Shown piece after piece: positions 7,503-11,233 of a stretch of 11,233 nt of DNA. Under the pieces are notes generated by a model. That model did not search any database. It saw only the letters and a program-made list of their open reading frames with translations, and was not told the DNA's origin. This stretch comes from Phoronis ovalis. Taxonomy: Eukaryota > Phoronida > Phoronidae. The DNA lies in assembly GCA_028565635.1 (NCBI GenBank), contig JAOXYB010055190.1:1-11233 (forward strand), read 5' to 3'. Both the position numbers and the translations under genes were made by a program. The first letter of the stretch is position 1. Each line of letters starts with the position of its first letter.

Positions 7503-8371
7503 GTAAGTCTAAACTTGAGAGTAACTATAATCTTATTTCGTAACCCCGGGATTATTATGCTATAAGGTATATAGATACATATACAACGCATCATTACTCA
7601 TCATAATGTAATAGTAATGGGAGCAATAAGAAAGATCCAGGATTTCTTCTTGCTATGTCACAATGTGCTCGATCCATTTTCGGCCAGATTTTCTAACTCC
7701 GGTCAAGAATTATAGTTGATACAAAAACACATAATTTTTAATCTACAGAAACATGGATAAATTATTTATGTTGTTTTTCTATCACTGATAACATTAGCAG
7801 TATCAGTTTTGCCCGAAATTTAAGAAAAATGGAACTTGGAATATTTGCGAGATATTTAGTGTCCTGAACCAGGGACTTGTCACACACTAAAATTAATTAC
7901 TTGGATACGCCTAGGTAAAATGGTGAGTGGTCCTGGGTTTTGTTCATGCGACAATGCATATTCTGCAATTAAAAAATTATTGGACATGTCTTGCAATACA
8001 TAAAAGACGCAATCGTAGTGCGCCCTATTTATACAATGAACCTTTGTACAGGCGTTAATAACTGATGATAGACTATCAGTGGTGCTGAGCTTCTTTTTAG
8101 ACGGGTGTGCAACTCAAAATATCCACCCCCTTTTAGGGGTATATAAGCAGTACAAAATATACCATATGATCTGTATTGGAAATTTCACATTAATTTTGTT
8201 AAACGTACACCCTGTTTGTTATCCACCGAATGGATCTTCAAACATATTGTGGAATGATATGCAACAATTATTTATTCATTGGTCAATAAATAGCGACATG
8301 ACTAAATGCGGTTAAGTATTTTTAACTATTCTCGCTCTTTGGTAATTAGCACTTTGGTATTTACAACCATA

Positions 8372-8393
8372 CCTGGCGTCCCCCTGGCGTGCC
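8372..8393. repeat. Short tandem duplication, 11-base period
   Basis: CCTGGCGTCCC is followed by CCTGGCGTGCC, two adjacent copies differing at one base. It is a small GC-rich island in AT-rich surroundings, with no clear function. Confidence 0.5.
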
Positions 8394-9129
8394 CATTTTC
8401 ATTGTGTGTTGAAAATGTTATAAATAGTTTGAAACCTAAAATGTATGTAAAAGTTAATAACTTTTGAGAAACAATTAAGATCTGGTTTACTGAAACCCTA
8501 TGTTCGATTTGTACCAACTCCCCAATGAACTGAAATTATCGTAAAATAACAGTTACTGCGTGTCTTTCCCAAGGATATCTCTGATTTTTACATTGAGGTT
8601 TGTCAGGAATCAAGTCATAGGTGGCCAGAGTGCCATTTTTCGGAGGACCACATGTGTAATGAATTTTAAGCTATAAATCAAACAAGCTTGTCACATTGCT
8701 GCAAATATTATGTGATTTTCTGTTTATTTCTTACCACCACTGTATACATGAAAGTGCACAATACCAGAACATATGAATCCATGTGTTCTGTATGTTGGTT
8801 TTTAACACGGGGGTTTTACTAAAAACTATAATTAATGTTTGTAACGACTGATGTCAGTCTAGGGTTTTACCTATAAACTCGCAATTCCAAAGCTCAAACC
8901 TACCAAAAATGTCACAGAAGTGGCCGAAATGCTAAAAGATTTTGCCCCCTCCGAGTAAATAATTCACACAAGAAATGTTTTTTAAAGAAAACTGTAGCTG
9001 AGAAGTGGTAAAATTGGGCCAGTGCAAGAATAATTGTGCGTAATTAATGTTAGTTGTGGGGAATTTGTGCCAGTTGGCGAAGCCGTCAACAGTAGGAAAG
9101 TATACCCTTAATAGTATGGCGCCCTGATA

Positions 9130-9151
9130 TGGTGTCCGGAGAGTGACACCA
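9130..9151. repeat. Perfect 7-base inverted repeat, 8-base spacer
   Basis: TGGTGTC at 9130-9136 and GACACCA at 9145-9151 are exact reverse complements around CGGAGAGT. The surrounding 9050-9200 is more GC-rich than its flanks. Confidence 0.5.
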
Positions 9152-9396
9152 AATGGGTTAGTAATGTTAGGAACTGTTAGAGCGAGCTACCGGAAGTAAA
9201 GTTCAAGTTTCAAACCTGGATTTCAAAGTATCTGAAGTATCGATATGAAGGAAGACTTGCGGTTTTAGCGATGTTATGTTCACGCAAGTAAGCGTGGTTA
9301 ATAGAGTTACGTCTCATTTCATTTTGTGTGTTATTGAAATGACAAAAATCGAATAACTTGTCTGGTGCTGTACAAGCAGATAAGCAAAAAAACTTA

Positions 9397-9432
9397 TCTA
9401 TTATAAAAAAAAGCTCGTCTATTATAAAAAAA
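9397..9432. repeat. Direct repeat with 21-base period
   Basis: TCTATTATAAAAAAA occurs at 9397-9411 and again at 9418-9432. It looks like a local slippage duplication, next to an A-rich stretch downstream of the ORF1-like fragment when read on the - strand. Confidence 0.55.
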
Positions 9433-9444
9433 TGTGTCATAATT

Positions 9445-9469
9445 AAAATGCTACGATTTTTAGCATTTT
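9445..9469. repeat. 9-base inverted repeat with 7-base loop
   Basis: AAAATGCTA at 9445-9453 and TAGCATTTT at 9461-9469 are exact reverse complements, separated by CGATTTT. It is a small hairpin of unknown role. Confidence 0.5.
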
Positions 9470-9560
9470 TTAATGTTACTACAATGAGATTTTTAAAAAC
9501 TATGTATATTTCTTAAAATAGTTACAACCTAAAACACAATAGACAAGTAAAATGACACAC

Positions 9561-9655
9561 CTTCTTGATTGCTGCTAAAATTTGAGCTTCGTCGTTGTAG
9601 TGTTTGAATTTAATTACTATAAGTGGAAAGGGGAGTTTCTTCCGCTCGCTCGAAT
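9561..9655 (-). pseudogene. Decayed fragment resembling non-LTR retrotransposon ORF1 (L1 ORF1p-like)
   Basis: Read on the - strand, 9635-9561 encodes LPFPLIVIKFKHYND followed by EAQILAAIKK. This resembles the L1 ORF1p segment of the form 'RP-x-hIVKF-x-x-(Y/F)-x-D-(R/x)-E-x-I-L-x-A-(A/x)-(R/K)K', an RNA-binding region. Just upstream, in a different - strand frame (9655-9626), is IRASGRNSPF, like the 'IERAHRxGR' block that normally precedes it. The two pieces overlap at 9626-9635, so a frame break lies there and the copy cannot be active. I see no reverse transcriptase or endonuclease part. Similarity is judged by eye from a short stretch, so a chance match is possible. Confidence 0.38.
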
Positions 9656-10536
9656 ATTGTTTAAGGTCAAGACCCCGCTGAAGACCTTTGCCCGAAGAGA
9701 TATAAAATTCAATAAGTCGACACTGTGTAAATTTCTCGGACAAATTTTTAAAATTAGACTTATCATGATTAAACTAGAACACTTAATAAATAACCCTATT
9801 CCCACTTACAAATTTTAAATTATAATTTTGTACACGGTTTAAATAAAGGCAAATTGTTATTATTTCTGCATTTCAATAACATTTTTATAGGTTTAAGGCC
9901 TCTTTTAGAAAATGAGATGGGATCTCCTAGCAAAACAATGTTATTTTTTAATGATAAATCATTTCATAATTTTGCTTGAAATTAAATTCAAGAATTTTAG
10001 GATTAGAAATCCGGCTCACCTACAGGAATCCAATGTATTAACCAGAGGCCGTGTACGGTGAGATGTCAACTTATGAGACAATGTTACAATTTTGAGAAAA
10101 CAATAATTTATGAAGCTAAATGACAATGGCTTGTTAACATTTCGCTCCCATGTCAAGTGTTTGCTTCAAAACTGAAAAGGCTACAGATAATGAAGCAAAG
10201 AATACATTGCAACTAAAACGCAAAGATAACATAAATAAAATAATATGAAAAGCTTATCACATTTAACCCGTAAAGTTCGCAAAAAAATGATGTTTTAAAT
10301 TAAATAAAAAACACGTAATCTTCAAAGTATAGAATTTGATTTAAAAATAAAACTGTGATTTGTGGCTTTAAACCTATTTTAAATAAATGTTGCTTTTGGT
10401 AATGGGACATTATCACAGTTGTTGGTTCAAGAATTTCAATTCATAAGTCGAAAAGTAAAATTGAAGTGCCGCAACCGTCTTTTAAAAGCCGATAGATGAC
10501 GAGGACACATTTGCTCAGAACTTAGTCATAATAATA

Positions 10537-10561
10537 GGCCCAATACCTGACGTATTGGTCC
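10537..10561. repeat. Imperfect 10-base inverted repeat
   Basis: GGCCCAATAC at 10537-10546 and GTATTGGTCC at 10552-10561 pair with one mismatch around CTGAC. The inner seven pairs are perfect. Confidence 0.5.
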
Positions 10562-10689
10562 ACTTTCCTATGCAAAAACTATCGTCTTTCGAAATTAACA
10601 AAAACTAGAAGCGCCAGGTTGCACTCGCAGAAATATGTGGATATCCAGACCTATTAGGATTATCCTGGACCTATGGATGTCCAAAGAAC

Positions 10690-11233
10690 CTCTGGGTGAC
10701 CTTTACCTCTTGTCAAAAGTTTCATGAAATTTTGAGATTTTGATTGTTTGACATCTGAATGACTTTTTGGACCTCGAAGTCAGCTAAGATAACCTCTAAA
10801 CGGCCGTTTAACTTCGTTTTTGAACTTTTCATCAAATTTCTGGAAATTAATTTTTTTGACCTTTTGACTTCAAAATGACCACATGACCCCTAAATTACCT
10901 GTAAATGACATAAAACCATCATTTTCAGAAGTTCAATGCAATTTTAAGATTTTGACCTTTTGACCCCTGAATGACATTTTGCTAACGTACCCCAGGGATG
11001 TCATATGTCAAATTACATGACTTTAGCACTACTCTGTCTTGATGTAGACACTAGCTCTTCCTTATTACAATTAGCCAAAAACATGCTAAAAACTAGATAG
11101 CCTTTTAGTAAAGGCAGGGTTGCTCATATTGGCTTTCATGAACGTTAAATGGCGTTCAAATTACCTTTCAACATCATTTTTAGAATTTTGACCTTTGACC
11201 CCTAAATGACCTTTTGACCCCAAGGTCAGCAAT
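10690..11233. repeat. Degenerate dispersed repeat cluster rich in TGACC motifs
   Basis: Related blocks of the form 'TTTTGACCTTTTGACCCCTAAATGACC' (written here only as a loose pattern) recur near 10738 (very degenerate), 10855, 10951 and 11187. Two also share an AAATTACCT lead-in (10892, 11158). Spacings are about 117, 96 and 236 bases. The last copy is the best preserved and runs to the window edge with AAGGTCAGC. It looks like an old tandem or transposon-derived repeat that continues beyond the window. Confidence 0.6.
11189..11201 (-). promoter_or_regulatory. Perfect DR1-type nuclear-receptor element inside the repeat
   Basis: TGACCT-T-TGACCC, or GGGTCA-A-AGGTCA on the - strand, is a direct repeat of two half-sites with one-base spacing, the form bound by HNF4, RXR and COUP-TF. 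It sits in the repeat cluster. Occurrence as repeat sequence rather than a selected site is the default explanation. Confidence 0.35.

Larger units (their letters stand above)
7503..11233 (+). other. Probable long first intron of the ACE-like gene (continues past the window)
   Basis: It begins with the donor GTAAGT. I looked for a second M2-peptidase exon on the + strand and found none. Short open frames at 8079-8315, 8326-8517 and 9210-9440 have no recognisable features. Contents I can support are the ORF1-like fragment near 9561-9655, inverted repeats at 9130, 9445 and 10537, a 21-base direct duplication near 9397, and the TGACC-rich repeat region from about 10690. 7503-9100 otherwise shows nothing but AT-rich sequence. 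Confidence 0.6.

Noticed and set aside
8079-8517. Open frames at 8079-8315 (+) and 8326-8517 (-) as possible next ACE exons or genes
   Set aside because: No similarity to M2 peptidase exons, no other domain, and no fitting splice sites.
9210-9440. Open frame on the - strand, considered as part of the retroelement
   Set aside because: No resemblance to ORF1, endonuclease or reverse transcriptase; its N-terminus is simply encoded by the A/T-rich 21-base duplication.
10690-11233. CRISPR-like array or simple satellite
   Set aside because: Units are degenerate with unequal spacing (about 96-236 bases) and there are no uniform spacers; an old animal interspersed repeat fits better.
1-11233. tRNA, rRNA or bacterial-type operon features
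   Set aside because: No cloverleaf, rRNA stretch or ribosome-binding-site-led gene series was seen. The gene structure is plainly that of an animal.

Overview
The window reads as AT-rich genomic DNA from an invertebrate animal (bilaterian). Its genes are split into short exons bounded by GT-AG introns, it has no prokaryotic gene layout, and the two recognisable genes belong to animal cell-surface families. The organism cannot be fixed more closely. Degenerate TGACCTTTGACCC-type repeats at the right end, which I recall as common in marine invertebrate genomes, suggest a marine invertebrate, but this is weak evidence.

Layout, all on the + strand. (1) 1-5386 holds the 3' third of a Neurexin-IV/Caspr (CNTNAP) gene. 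Eight consecutive exons (714-1058, 1328-1447, 1629-1814, 2962-3104, 3533-3629, 3862-3996, 4698-4862, 5223-5386) join in frame to give 450 residues. These are the end of laminin-G domain 3, an EGF-like domain, laminin-G domain 4, a Pro/Thr/Glu-rich stalk, one transmembrane helix, and a short tail with a band 4.1/FERM-type motif and a C-terminal EWYI PDZ ligand. (2) 5387 to about 6730 is the likely 3' UTR, AU-rich, with several AATAAA signals. (3) About 6730-7283 is a short gap with two CTCF-like cores, an E-box, a GC box and a TATA box. (4) 7284-7502 is the first coding exon of an angiotensin-converting-enzyme-like (M2) peptidase: signal peptide plus the conserved first helix. (5) 7503-11233 shows no further exon and is best read as the long first intron of that gene. 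It holds a decayed fragment resembling non-LTR retrotransposon ORF1 on the - strand, several inverted repeats, and a degenerate repeat cluster rich in nuclear-receptor half-sites.

The two genes are tandem neighbours with no evident functional link: one is a junctional/axo-glial adhesion receptor, the other a secreted or membrane peptidase. I found no CRISPR array, tRNA, rRNA, operon or other new multi-gene system. The points worth a second look are regulatory and repeat-derived.
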